A DNA stretch of 64,000 nucleotides from Peribacillus simplex (GTDB lineage Bacteria > Bacillota > Bacilli > Bacillales > DSM-1321). The notes below the pieces were generated by a model. The model made no database searches and had not been told where the DNA came from. It worked only from the letters and a program-made list of their open reading frames with translations. Below are positions 1-8,194 of this stretch, piece by piece. Numbering within the stretch: position 1 is the first letter of the stretch; each line of letters opens with the position of its first letter. Both the position numbers and the translations under genes were made by a program. The stretch covers positions 184,001-248,000 of the forward strand of contig NZ_CP126106.1 of assembly GCF_030123325.1 (NCBI RefSeq). Direction: 5' to 3'.

Positions 1-1
1 G

Positions 2-697
2 GTCACAGGTTTCGGAATCGCAGGACAAGGAGCCTCAGCAGAAGGCGGAGAATATGAATCTGGCGGTACCATTACATTTGCGCCATATACAGGTATCACA
101 CCTCCAGTTGACCCAGAAAATCCAGGTGAAGAGGCTAACCCGGAACCTACCCCAAATCCAGGGACAAGTGGTCCATTAAGCATTGATTTCGCTTCATCAT
201 TTGATTTTGGCACTCAGGAAATCACAACACAAGACATGGTTTATAATTCTGCTGCACAAAAAGTCAATATTACGGATGATCAAGGAGGGACCACGCAGGA
301 GTTAAGGCCTAATTATGTACAAGTCAGTGATAATAGAGGTACTGAAACAGGCTGGACACTACAAGTACGACAAGATGCACAGTTCGAAACCACTGATAAT
401 GATGTATTGGATGGTGCAGCCATAAAAATCTTGAATAATAATGTAAACACATCTTCGACTTCTCCAGTACCAAGTACAGTCCCTGCTGAAATCGACTTAG
501 TACCAGGGACACCATCAATAGTGGTGGCAGCAAAAGATGCTGAAGGTGCCGGTACTTACGTTTCTCGTTTTGGTAAAGCAGATGATGGCAACATGGATAA
601 AAGTGTTCAATTATCAGTTCCAGGCAGTACGACAAAATATGCAAAAGAGTATAATACGACACTTACCTGGATTCTGACTGACACACCGGCAAATTAA
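2..697 (+). CDS. WxL-domain surface protein, C-terminal part (5' end outside window)
   Basis: The frame is open from base 2 to the stop at 695-697, giving 231 visible residues; the start lies upstream of the window. After a Gly-rich stretch and a Pro/Glu-rich linker (visible residues about 36-60) comes a WxL domain with its two hallmark motifs, WTL at about residue 118 and WIL at about 223, a few residues from the C terminus. WxL domains bind Gram-positive cell wall peptidoglycan non-covalently, so the protein is expected on the outer wall face. The next gene also ends in a WxL domain and finishes with almost the same residues (DTPAN), so the two are probably related cargo proteins of one surface locus. 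What the missing N-terminal part does cannot be told. Confidence 0.85.
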   Translation, partial: VTGFGIAGQGASAEGGEYESGGTITFAPYTGITPPVDPENPGEEANPEPTPNPGTSGPLSIDFASSFDFGTQEITTQDMVYNSAAQKVNITDDQGGTTQELRPNYVQVSDNRGTETGWTLQVRQDAQFETTDNDVLDGAAIKILNNNVNTSSTSPVPSTVPAEIDLVPGTPSIVVAAKDAEGAGTYVSRFGKADDGNMDKSVQLSVPGSTTKYAKEYNTTLTWILTDTPAN

Positions 698-727
698 AGT
701 GACCGTGGTGCATTCATAGAGAAGATG

Positions 728-765
728 ATACATCGTATGAATTAAATACGGTGTATCACTATTTT
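728..765 (+). terminator. Terminator-like hairpin after first WxL gene
   Basis: GATACATCGTAT (727-738) pairs with ATACGGTGTATC (746-757) around a 7-base loop and is followed by ACTATTTT. The T tract is weak, so it may only attenuate transcription into the next gene. Confidence 0.5.
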
Positions 766-864
766 ATGACTTGTAGAATATTTCACTAGATTAAACTGGA
801 ATATTATTGAGCGGAAGATCATGAACAACACTTTTTCAATGGGAATAGAGGTGGAAACATAGGT

Positions 865-3800
865 ATGAGAAAAGGACGTCTAACATATAAACGGAGATCC
901 AGAAGGGCTTTAAAGGATTATTCATATATAGGGATATGGGGCATCATATTGGTTATTATGCTGCAGCAAATGAATATAAATGGTTTTTTCAATCTTGAAT
1001 CCGCAGCCGCCGCAGCTACTGTAAGGCTATCATCGGAACAAAGTACTGTAAGTCTAGGTGATCAAATAAGGCTAGAGGTGAACTCGACCATAGAAGAAGC
1101 TGGAATTATTTCAGTAAAGGTTCCTGAAGGGTTGGCATATGACCAAGATGCTACAAGGCAATCATTACAAAATAATGGTAGTCCACCTATGGTGGATTAT
1201 GAATCTGCTAAAAAAGAAATCACTATAGCGTATAGTGAACAACAAATAGGTGAAAATGAAGTTCATTTATTCTTTCAGGCCCAAAATGCCGGAAACTTTG
1301 TGGTAGTTGCGACATCTGATGGGAAGCAATCAAATGAGATCAGCATAGATATAGAGGCCATGGAAAAGGATGTACCAGATATAGAGGGGGGAACGATAAA
1401 AGAAGATGAGGCAAAGGCTGATGATCAAGAAATAAAGGAAGAGCCTGAAGAATCCAGTCAAGTTGTTGGAGAAAAGGAAGAACCTGAAGAATCCAGCCAA
1501 GTCGAGGAAGAAAAGGAAGAGCCTGAAGAGCCCAGTCAAGTTGTGGGAGAAAACGAAAAAACGGATGGTGAAAATGTAGATGCCGATCAAGAGGATGCAT
1601 CAATTGATCAGAGTGATCAAGAGAAGGAACAGGATAATGAAGCTATAGCTAAAGAGGAAGAAGATCTTCCAGAAGTGGATCCTTCCAATAGTGTTGAAGG
1701 CAATATCATGGCTGCTGCTTTATCCGCTGACGAAAAAGACGTTGATAGTTGGGATACTTTTGTAGCTGCGGTGAAAAACACTTCCATATCTAAAATAAAT
1801 TTAACTAAAGATATTGAAAATCCAAGTGCTCTTGGAGATACTCAAGGATTATCGACTTACCAGGTAACCAGAGACTTGGAGATTAACGGAAATGGACATA
1901 GGCTTTCCTTTAGAGACTCATCCATTTATTTAGGGAATCCAACCAATGGTATGGGTAACTTCCATATGCACGATATCGTATTGGCACAATCCTATTTAAG
2001 TGGACATTCAGAAGATATAGTCGGCTCAAGGCTTTATGACTCATACACAGGAAAATGGAAATACCGATTTGGAAATATTACTACAGAGCCCTCCGTACAA
2101 AGACTAGCTAGGGCTAAATATGCCGAAGTAACGGTTTATGGAGAAATGAATATTGATACACGCGCCGAAAATTTCTATCTGGGCAGCTTCAAAATGGAAA
2201 ATGGCACGAAGTACATCGGGAATGTAAATTTTTATAATTTTTCGACATTTTATTACGAGTCCGCTGCAAGATCAGGGGATACTGGGGAATCCAGGGAATT
2301 TACAATCGGTGATGAAAGTATTGTTCGGCTAACTCAGTCTCAAAAATTAGGGACAACCTATCCCGCAGTCTATCTGTATTACAAAGATATCACGGTAGGG
2401 GAAAACGCTAAGCTAGATATCAACATGCCCGGAAATGCTGTTAGATTCAATTATGGAGATGGTTCATTTACTGTAAAAGGCGGTGCTTACGTTAATTTAA
2501 CAAGCAAGCAAACTTCTGGATCTGTTGTTGAATATTATTCAAGCAATAATTCTTTCCATGTTGCTCCAGATGCAGAATTATATGTTATTGGGAATAGTAA
2601 AGATCCATTAATTAATTTAGGACCTCTTACCAGCCATAGGGGAAATAGCTTCACATTGGATAATCCGAAACAATATGATTTGCGGAATATAGGAAATAAT
2701 ACCGCGGTTGGTTTGGGAGCAAATACCTCTGCAACAGGATATGCGAATACTTTTGAAATCAATGAATCCGATATCGATTTATGGAAAACTGGCAGTAACG
2801 TTTTGGGGCCATCCGACTTCTCATATGCGGCAGTCGAAAACTTTACTGCTACCGGCCGTCATTCTACTACTGCCGGCCGTCAAACGGTAGTCTCCTCTGA
2901 ACCGGCATTACAATCCGGGTTCAATACAACGTACTATAGGCGAATTGCGGGAATGAATACAAAACCTATATTAGAGTTTGAACCAGTGACAGATGCTGAT
3001 TTAACCATTAAGGCAAGGGTGAAAATCGGGGAAACACCTGATAATGATGGCCTGGATGAGAACGGTGCCGTTCATTATATGGATGTATATGCTTCCGAGA
3101 ATCAGGCCAGTGTTGATATCACTGATACACATGGTATAGTTCATCGGGATTTAAAAACGGATGCAAATGGCTATGTGCAGTATATGGATTCGATTTTTAA
3201 TGTCGGCGGCCAAAAGATGTCTGGAGTATCAACAAGAGGGCCTTGGGTACAAGTTGGACAATCCGAAACGACAGTATTTGATGTAACCCCCCCAACACCG
3301 GCAGAGGTATCACTTCTAGAGATTGAAGAAGGAACATATCAGATAACTGGAACTGCTGATGAGGTGGGAGCAACTGTCCTTGTTGAAGTGGATGGGGATT
3401 CGTTAAAGGATGCTGAAGGGAATCTAATTAAAACGGCAGTAGCGGAAAATGGAACATGGACCATTGATTTACCAACACCATTGGCCGTAGGCCAAACTGT
3501 ACAAATATTACTGAATGATAATACCGGTGAAATTACAGGGTTATCCGATGTTCCAATAACGAACAATATTATGGGGAATGTAAACCCGACTGTATCCATT
3601 GAATACCATGATGCCATTTTTAAAGCAGGTCCATTATTTACAGTGGCGGAATACTCAGGAAGTTTAACATTGCTTGCCCCTGACTCTTTATCATTTGGTA
3701 GTGATGTTCAAATATCTCCACAATCTAAACGGTATCAAATTGAATCGATGAATCAGAAACTTGGTGTACAGGATGATCGGAAACATAAATCCACTTGGAA

Positions 3801-4080
3801 GCTGAAAGCAGCCTTAGTGGATGAACTTTACAACTCTGCTTATGATAGTACGTTAACTCTGGTTTATTCAAATAATGGTAGTGACACAGTTCTTTCAAAT
3901 ACAGGATCGCTAATTTATGAACATCTTAGTACCGATGATGAACCACTATTTATAAATGACTTATGGTACGGAGACACAAAAAATGGCTTGTTTGTCGAGG
4001 CGAAGGCTGGAGAAGCTAGGGTCGGGGAATATGAGGCAAAGATTAAATGGTCATTGGAAGATACTCCAGCAAATGAGTGA
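865..4080 (+). CDS. Large WxL-domain surface protein with acidic repeats and pectate-lyase-like region
   Basis: A 1071-residue secreted protein. A basic N terminus is followed by a hydrophobic signal segment (about residues 20-37) and an Ala run near 47-52. Residues about 170-275 are very acidic, with three imperfect EEPEE(S/P)SQV-type repeats that look like a wall-spanning spacer. About 295-700 resembles the beta-helical 'pectate lyase-like adhesive' region common in WxL proteins, then an Ig-like segment (about 810-895) and a C-terminal WxL domain with WKL (W978) and WSL (W1062). No LPXTG signal is visible. The start follows GAGGTGG in good position. Family knowledge suggests an adhesin or extracellular matrix protein held non-covalently on peptidoglycan together with the DUF916/DUF3324 protein encoded next. 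The ligand is unknown. Confidence 0.85.
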   Translation: MRKGRLTYKRRSRRALKDYSYIGIWGIILVIMLQQMNINGFFNLESAAAAATVRLSSEQSTVSLGDQIRLEVNSTIEEAGIISVKVPEGLAYDQDATRQSLQNNGSPPMVDYESAKKEITIAYSEQQIGENEVHLFFQAQNAGNFVVVATSDGKQSNEISIDIEAMEKDVPDIEGGTIKEDEAKADDQEIKEEPEESSQVVGEKEEPEESSQVEEEKEEPEEPSQVVGENEKTDGENVDADQEDASIDQSDQEKEQDNEAIAKEEEDLPEVDPSNSVEGNIMAAALSADEKDVDSWDTFVAAVKNTSISKINLTKDIENPSALGDTQGLSTYQVTRDLEINGNGHRLSFRDSSIYLGNPTNGMGNFHMHDIVLAQSYLSGHSEDIVGSRLYDSYTGKWKYRFGNITTEPSVQRLARAKYAEVTVYGEMNIDTRAENFYLGSFKMENGTKYIGNVNFYNFSTFYYESAARSGDTGESREFTIGDESIVRLTQSQKLGTTYPAVYLYYKDITVGENAKLDINMPGNAVRFNYGDGSFTVKGGAYVNLTSKQTSGSVVEYYSSNNSFHVAPDAELYVIGNSKDPLINLGPLTSHRGNSFTLDNPKQYDLRNIGNNTAVGLGANTSATGYANTFEINESDIDLWKTGSNVLGPSDFSYAAVENFTATGRHSTTAGRQTVVSSEPALQSGFNTTYYRRIAGMNTKPILEFEPVTDADLTIKARVKIGETPDNDGLDENGAVHYMDVYASENQASVDITDTHGIVHRDLKTDANGYVQYMDSIFNVGGQKMSGVSTRGPWVQVGQSETTVFDVTPPTPAEVSLLEIEEGTYQITGTADEVGATVLVEVDGDSLKDAEGNLIKTAVAENGTWTIDLPTPLAVGQTVQILLNDNTGEITGLSDVPITNNIMGNVNPTVSIEYHDAIFKAGPLFTVAEYSGSLTLLAPDSLSFGSDVQISPQSKRYQIESMNQKLGVQDDRKHKSTWKLKAALVDELYNSAYDSTLTLVYSNNGSDTVLSNTGSLIYEHLSTDDEPLFINDLWYGDTKNGLFVEAKAGEARVGEYEAKIKWSLEDTPANE

Positions 4081-4252
4081 AAATGGATGAAGATAGTCAA
4101 AGAACCTTATCAAATTAACCTTAATAGATCTTGATATTTTAATAATACTGCTAACAGGTGCCCCTGCAAATGGTATAACAAGTTGGTGTTTGTATAATAA
4201 ATGAAGATGATACATTGTAAAGTAAGCCGCATCAACTTGGAGGTGCTGTCAT

Positions 4253-5308
4253 ATGAAAAAGAAATCCATTTTCATTTTATTACTAGTAAGTTGCCTATCT
4301 ATCATTTTCACTTTTACTATCCTTAAGGCTTCGGCTGCGGAATTCAATTTTGCCGTGGAGACAGTCATCCCAAAAAATCAAGTGGATAAAAAAAAGACAT
4401 ATTTTGATTTGATGATGAAGCCAGGACAAAAACAAGTGCTGGAAATCAACTTGCGTAATGATACAGAGAATGATGTTAAAATAAATCCTCTTATCCATAG
4501 TGCAACGACAAACCTTAATGGTGTAGTTGAATATGGAGAGAATGATATAGAATCGGATTCGACTTTGCTGTACAAGATGGAAGACATAGTGAAGACGGAA
4601 GAGGAAATTATCATTCCAGCTAAAGGAAACTACAAATTAAAAATGGATGTAGTGATGCCAAAAGAAGATTTTGATGGTGTATTAGCTGGTGGCATAATCC
4701 TTCAGGAGAAAACTGAAGGTACCGGTGATAAAGAGAACGGGAATAATAAAGGTTTGTCCATTGAAAACGAGTTTGCCTATGTCGTCGCCATTTTATTAAG
4801 GGAAAATGAAAATGAAATCAAACCGGAAATTCAATTGAATGATGTGTTCCCAGATCAAATAAATGCAAGAAACGTAATCAATGCTAATATCCAAAATATC
4901 ATGCCCATGTATATGAATCAAATGACCGTGAAAGCGAAAGTGACCAAAAAGGGAGATAGCCAAGTCTTGTACGAGTCTAATAAAGAGGGCATGCAGATGG
5001 CCCCAAACTCTAATTTTGATTATCCGATCTCACTGCATGGTGAAAGGCTTCAGGCCGGTGAATATACATTGGAAATGACCGCTGCCTCCATGGGAGAAGA
5101 ATGGCATTGGAAACGTAATTTTAAGATTGATGGGGGTCTAGCAAAGAAGCTTAATGATAGTGATGTGACCATTCAAAAGGATTATACGTGGCTTTATGTA
5201 ATAATAGGGAGCATCGTCATATTATTAGCCTTAATATTATGTGTTATTTTTATGCGAAGAAAGAAAAAAGAGAATGATGAGAATAAAGAACAAATAGTAG
5301 AAGAATAG
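4253..5308 (+). CDS. DUF916/DUF3324 WxL-partner membrane protein
   Basis: A 351-residue protein with an N-terminal signal peptide (residues 1-28, cut near SAAEF), two extracellular beta-rich domains matching the DUF916 (now WxL peptidoglycan-binding) and DUF3324 (host-binding) pair, and one C-terminal membrane helix (about 308-333) followed by a Lys/Arg/Glu-rich cytoplasmic tail. Proteins of this type accompany WxL proteins in nearly all known WxL loci and are thought to bridge WxL cargo, peptidoglycan and membrane. Start chosen at ATG 4253 after TTGGAGGTGCTG. It lies between the large WxL protein and a sortase, only 5 bp from the latter, so these two are probably cotranscribed. Confidence 0.9.
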   Translation: MKKKSIFILLLVSCLSIIFTFTILKASAAEFNFAVETVIPKNQVDKKKTYFDLMMKPGQKQVLEINLRNDTENDVKINPLIHSATTNLNGVVEYGENDIESDSTLLYKMEDIVKTEEEIIIPAKGNYKLKMDVVMPKEDFDGVLAGGIILQEKTEGTGDKENGNNKGLSIENEFAYVVAILLRENENEIKPEIQLNDVFPDQINARNVINANIQNIMPMYMNQMTVKAKVTKKGDSQVLYESNKEGMQMAPNSNFDYPISLHGERLQAGEYTLEMTAASMGEEWHWKRNFKIDGGLAKKLNDSDVTIQKDYTWLYVIIGSIVILLALILCVIFMRRKKKENDENKEQIVEE

Positions 5309-5313
5309 ATCGA

Positions 5314-6177
5314 ATGATGTTATATGATTCCATATTTGAGATGCTAAAAAAAAAGAAAGTTATAATATGTGATGTTTTAACAATCATTTCATTCTTTTTT
5401 CTTTTATTAATAGGATTTTTGTTGGTTCTTTCACCTTGGGTACAAGAAGCGATGATCAAAAAGGAAATCACAAAGTACAATATAGTTAGTTTTTCTGAAG
5501 AGGAAATCCAAGATAATATTGATCATAAAAAGCCTTTTCCTGAGAATGCGAGTATAGAAGCTCCTGATTTTCTAAAGGTATTAGCGAATATTTCTTCAGT
5601 GAAACGAGAAGACGTGATAGGTGCAATAGTAATTGAGGGTGAAACCGTATCTTTACCGATCTTACATGGTACGAATACACAAAATTTACTTGTAGGTGCC
5701 ACGACAGTTAAAAACGGTCAAGTAATGGGTAAAGGAAATTATGTGCTGGCTGGGCATCATATGAGAGATGACCGCCTGTTGTTTGGGCCTTTATTAAAGA
5801 TTGAAAAAGGCGCATATATCCATATATCGGATAAACGGAAAATATTCACCTATAAAGTGAAAGAAAAGAAGATTGTCCATGAGACGGACGTTAGTGTTCT
5901 TGCAGATACACGAAGTCCTGAACTTACTCTGATCACTTGTGATGTTACGGGGATCGATACGGACAAACGTGTCATCGTTAAAGCGGAATTAGTAGATACG
6001 AATGATAATTCCAATCAGGCTGAATTCGAGGGAAAGTATGGATACGGAATGGGTACAGAGCCGACTTTGCATTCAAATGTCACTTATTTCCTTTGGGTTT
6101 TATTAGTGGTAGGCTTACCGTGTGTTCTGATGTTCATCATGTTAATCATAAAGAGACGAAAAGATGAGGTGAGATAG
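5314..6177 (+). CDS. srtA: Class A-type sortase of the WxL locus
   Basis: A 287-residue cysteine transpeptidase fold with an N-terminal membrane anchor (about residues 20-42) and a second C-terminal hydrophobic helix (about 255-278). The catalytic set is visible: His148 in AGHH, Cys209 in TLITC and Arg219 in DKRV. Class A sortases join LPXTG proteins to lipid II or wall, yet none of the WxL proteins here shows an LPXTG signal, so its substrate may lie elsewhere or the gene may act on an unrecognised signal. The C-terminal membrane helix after the catalytic core is unusual for housekeeping SrtA. ATG 5314 has no strong ribosome site; in-frame ATG 5341 is an alternative. It follows the DUF916 gene by 5 bp. 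Confidence 0.85.
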   Translation: MMLYDSIFEMLKKKKVIICDVLTIISFFFLLLIGFLLVLSPWVQEAMIKKEITKYNIVSFSEEEIQDNIDHKKPFPENASIEAPDFLKVLANISSVKREDVIGAIVIEGETVSLPILHGTNTQNLLVGATTVKNGQVMGKGNYVLAGHHMRDDRLLFGPLLKIEKGAYIHISDKRKIFTYKVKEKKIVHETDVSVLADTRSPELTLITCDVTGIDTDKRVIVKAELVDTNDNSNQAEFEGKYGYGMGTEPTLHSNVTYFLWVLLVVGLPCVLMFIMLIIKRRKDEVR

Positions 6178-6195
6178 TGATATCTCGCCTTTTTC
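6167..6195 (+). terminator. Terminator of WxL-sortase operon
   Basis: AGGTGAGATA (6167-6176) pairs with TATCTCGCCT (6181-6190) and is followed by TTTT; the stem overlaps the sortase stop codon. Confidence 0.75.
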
Positions 6196-6345
6196 CTTTG
6201 TTCACAAATAATCTTCAAGCTAGCATATTTAAATTTCACTTTTCAATATGAATATAATAATAAATGCCTATATAAGCTAAATACTTACCGCTTTTAACCG
6301 ATTAAATATGGAGATACAAAAAACAGTATAAGTTTGGTGGAAAAA

Positions 6346-6786
6346 ATGATTATTTTGAATGAGTCCATTGTGTCGCCAATTCTTCTAAAGGTGTTGGAGG
6401 AACAGCAAATTCCAGTGCTGGAACAGGGGCAATGGGGAGACACATTAACATCAGAAAAGCTAAACATTCAAAAGGATACTGAATTTTTCAAGTCCATGGA
6501 AATGGACAAAAGAATTCTTACAAACTCTGAAAATGGCATAACATTGTTAGGTCATTTCCAACCGAATAGTAATGAATACATATGGTCAAAGCTATTGAAG
6601 GATAAGAATCAGGTGCGAAATTTGACGAAATTTTTATATCCTGATTTCTATTTCCAAGATATCGATTTATCCATAATAAGTGACCTGGATAAAAATCAAA
6701 TACCGTTTCTTTTTAGAAGAAATGGTAGAAAAGTTCATTACCGAAAAATAAATAATCGATGTGAACATTTACAAAAATCTCTTTAA
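6346..6786 (+). pseudogene. Truncated protein, probable N-terminal remnant of an ATP-grasp-like enzyme
   Basis: A 146-residue frame from ATG 6346. The pattern (MIILNES start, a TNSENGI segment, a YPDFYFQDI segment, then KNQIPF) resembles, from memory, the N-terminal part of a Bacillus family of about 400-residue ATP-grasp proteins in which the glycine-rich ATP-binding region follows directly. Here the frame turns into basic, low-complexity sequence (RRNGRKVHYRK) and stops, so the catalytic part is missing. I see no continuation in another frame up to cspC. It may be a pseudogene or a genuine small protein of unknown function; the family call is tentative. Confidence 0.35.
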
Positions 6787-7086
6787 CTTTGTTTACGGGA
6801 GGTTTTTGTTTGGATGGATGCGTGTGGGAGGTCATGAATCCATTACCTGAAATAGATAGAGCTCATTGGTTAATGCTTGGTTTTAAATGAATTTAGAGAG
6901 TATTAAAAATTGCTGGAAAAAAGTTTCCCCAAACTATTTGCAATCGCTACCATTTAATGTTATGCTTAGTCTTAATTATTTTTGTTCGGTACTAAGGATA
7001 CTAAAAGTACTACTTTTCGTTTTCGATGATGACTTAGAGCAAGGATAGTAATACATTGTGCTTAGATGCACTAGGAGGCAACAACA

Positions 7087-7287
7087 ATGGAACAAGGTAA
7101 AGTAAAATGGTTTAACGCAGAAAAAGGTTTTGGATTCATCGAACGCGAAAACGGAGACGACGTATTCGTACATTTCTCAGCTATCCAAAGCGAAGGTTTC
7201 AAATCTTTAGACGAAGGTCAAGAAGTTACTTTTGAAGTAGAACAAGGTCAACGCGGACCTCAAGCTTCTAACGTTCAAAAAGCATAA
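7087..7287 (+). CDS. cspC: Cold shock protein CspC
   Basis: A 66-residue single OB-fold cold shock protein with RNP1-like GFGFIE and RNP2-like VFVHF motifs. Very close to Bacillus CspC (same MEQG start, IERENGDD and QASNVQKA features). It binds single-stranded RNA and acts as an RNA chaperone in the cytoplasm. The ATG follows a near-perfect AGGAGG site (7074-7079). The 300 bp upstream contain no other convincing gene and probably include a long 5' leader, as is usual for csp genes. A strong terminator follows, so the gene is monocistronic. Confidence 0.95.
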   Translation: MEQGKVKWFNAEKGFGFIERENGDDVFVHFSAIQSEGFKSLDEGQEVTFEVEQGQRGPQASNVQKA

Positions 7288-7296
7288 TTTCAATAA

Positions 7297-7340
7297 CAAA
7301 AAAAGACGGATCCTAATTATAGGGTCCGTCTTTTTTTGTT
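7297..7340 (+). terminator. cspC rho-independent terminator
   Basis: AAAAAAGACGGATCC and GGGTCCGTCTTTTTTT form a long stem with an A/T-rich loop and a T tract; the flanking A run makes it potentially bidirectional. Confidence 0.9.
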
Positions 7341-7357
7341 ATGTGAAAATACATAAC

Positions 7358-7385
7358 AAAAAACCCTGCCCAACGATGGGCAGGG
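7358..7385 (-). terminator. Minus-strand terminator without an obvious gene
   Basis: CCCTGCCC (7364-7371) pairs perfectly with GGGCAGGG (7378-7385). On the plus strand no T tract follows, but on the minus strand the stem is followed by TTTTTTG, so it reads as a terminator for leftward transcription. There is no clear minus-strand gene within the next 450 bp. Confidence 0.55.
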
Positions 7386-7390
7386 TAAAT

Positions 7391-7740
7391 GGTACAAGTA
7401 AAGTAAAACGCTTAAAAAGGTTTGCCTAAGTATATCACAGTTTTTCTAAAAAATACTAAATTAAATATATTATACTTATCAAGGCATCGATAGGAAATTA
7501 CTGAAATCGTTGGATTGAAGGAACGTGAAGGAATTTATGTCCCTTCTTTTTTTTCGCCTGAAGTATGGAAGTTTCGGTTCAGGAGATTCATGGAGTCCCT
7601 GGAAAGAGGACAGCCTGCCCTTTGTGTTCAGCAAAATTCCAGGGGAACGACTGCGAAGGGAAACAAAAAACGATGGCCCACATATAAAGACATATAGGCA
7701 CTTTCACTAAGCCGCTGTGAGGAAGGAGAAAAGATTCTTG
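7391..7740. other. Intergenic region with no recognised gene
   Basis: Between the hairpin and the cad operator I see only short frames without ribosome sites or family resemblance. A purine/pyrimidine pairing near 7518-7552 ending in a T run could be a weak plus-strand terminator. A small RNA on either strand is possible but unsupported. Confidence 0.3.
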
Positions 7741-7743
7741 TAC

Positions 7744-7790
7744 ATTCAAATATAGATTTGAATATTCAGGGAATTGTGTTATATTATAAT
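7744..7790 (+). promoter_or_regulatory. cad promoter with CadC-type operator
   Basis: A perfect palindrome ATTCAAAT (7744-7751) - 4 bases - ATTTGAAT (7756-7763) matches the TCAAATA/TATTTGA class of operators bound by CadC. Its right arm overlaps a -35-like TTGAAT (7758-7763), with -10 candidates TATATT (7780-7785, 16-bp spacer) or TATAAT (7785-7790). CadC bound here would block RNA polymerase until Cd/Pb/Zn is present. A partial half-site (GATTTGAATG) lies at 7799-7808. Confidence 0.75.
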
Positions 7791-7822
7791 CAAACGCAGA
7801 TTTGAATGAGAGGTGTGAGAAG

Positions 7823-8194
7823 ATGGCGGAACTGAAAGATATCTGTGATGTCCACCTGCATGATGAAGTGAAGGTTAATCGCATTCACGAGGAAATGAAC
7901 CAGGTGAATATATCCAGCATGTCGAAGCTGTTTAAAGTTATCGGAGATGAAAATAGGGCGAAGATAGCTTATGCGCTCTGTAAGGACGAGGAATTGTGTG
8001 TGTGCGACCTGGCCCATATCATTGGTGCTTCGATGGCTACAACGTCACATCATCTTCGTACCCTTTATAAACACGCAATCGTAAAATACCGAAAAGAAGG
8101 AAAGTTGGCTTTTTATTCTTTGGATGATCACCATATAAAGCAATTAATCCTCATTGCATTAGAACATCAGCAGGAGGTAAGGATCGATGGCTGA
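7823..8194 (+). CDS. cadC: CadC, ArsR-family metal-responsive repressor
   Basis: A 123-residue winged-helix ArsR/SmtB repressor. The start at ATG 7823 is chosen because GAGAGGTG lies just upstream; a TTG 21 bp earlier is less likely. The metal-sensing motif ELCVCDL in the recognition-domain helix supplies the two thiolates of the CadC site, and one N-terminal Cys (C8) supplies a third. The second N-terminal Cys usual in CadC is replaced by Leu flanked by two His. The DNA-binding helix is around TTSHHLRTLY. It overlaps cadA by 8 bp, so the two are translationally coupled; the operator just upstream implies autoregulation. It senses Cd(II), Pb(II) or Zn(II) and derepresses the efflux pump. Confidence 0.92.
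   Translation: MAELKDICDVHLHDEVKVNRIHEEMNQVNISSMSKLFKVIGDENRAKIAYALCKDEELCVCDLAHIIGASMATTSHHLRTLYKHAIVKYRKEGKLAFYSLDDHHIKQLILIALEHQQEVRIDG

Noticed and set aside
6834..6887. 17-codon frame after a GGGAGGTC site
   Set aside because: Too short and without context; kept only as part of the cspC upstream region.
7525..7710. 61-codon plus-strand frame before the cad operator
   Set aside because: No ribosome site in position, no resemblance, and two overlapping frames of similar length.
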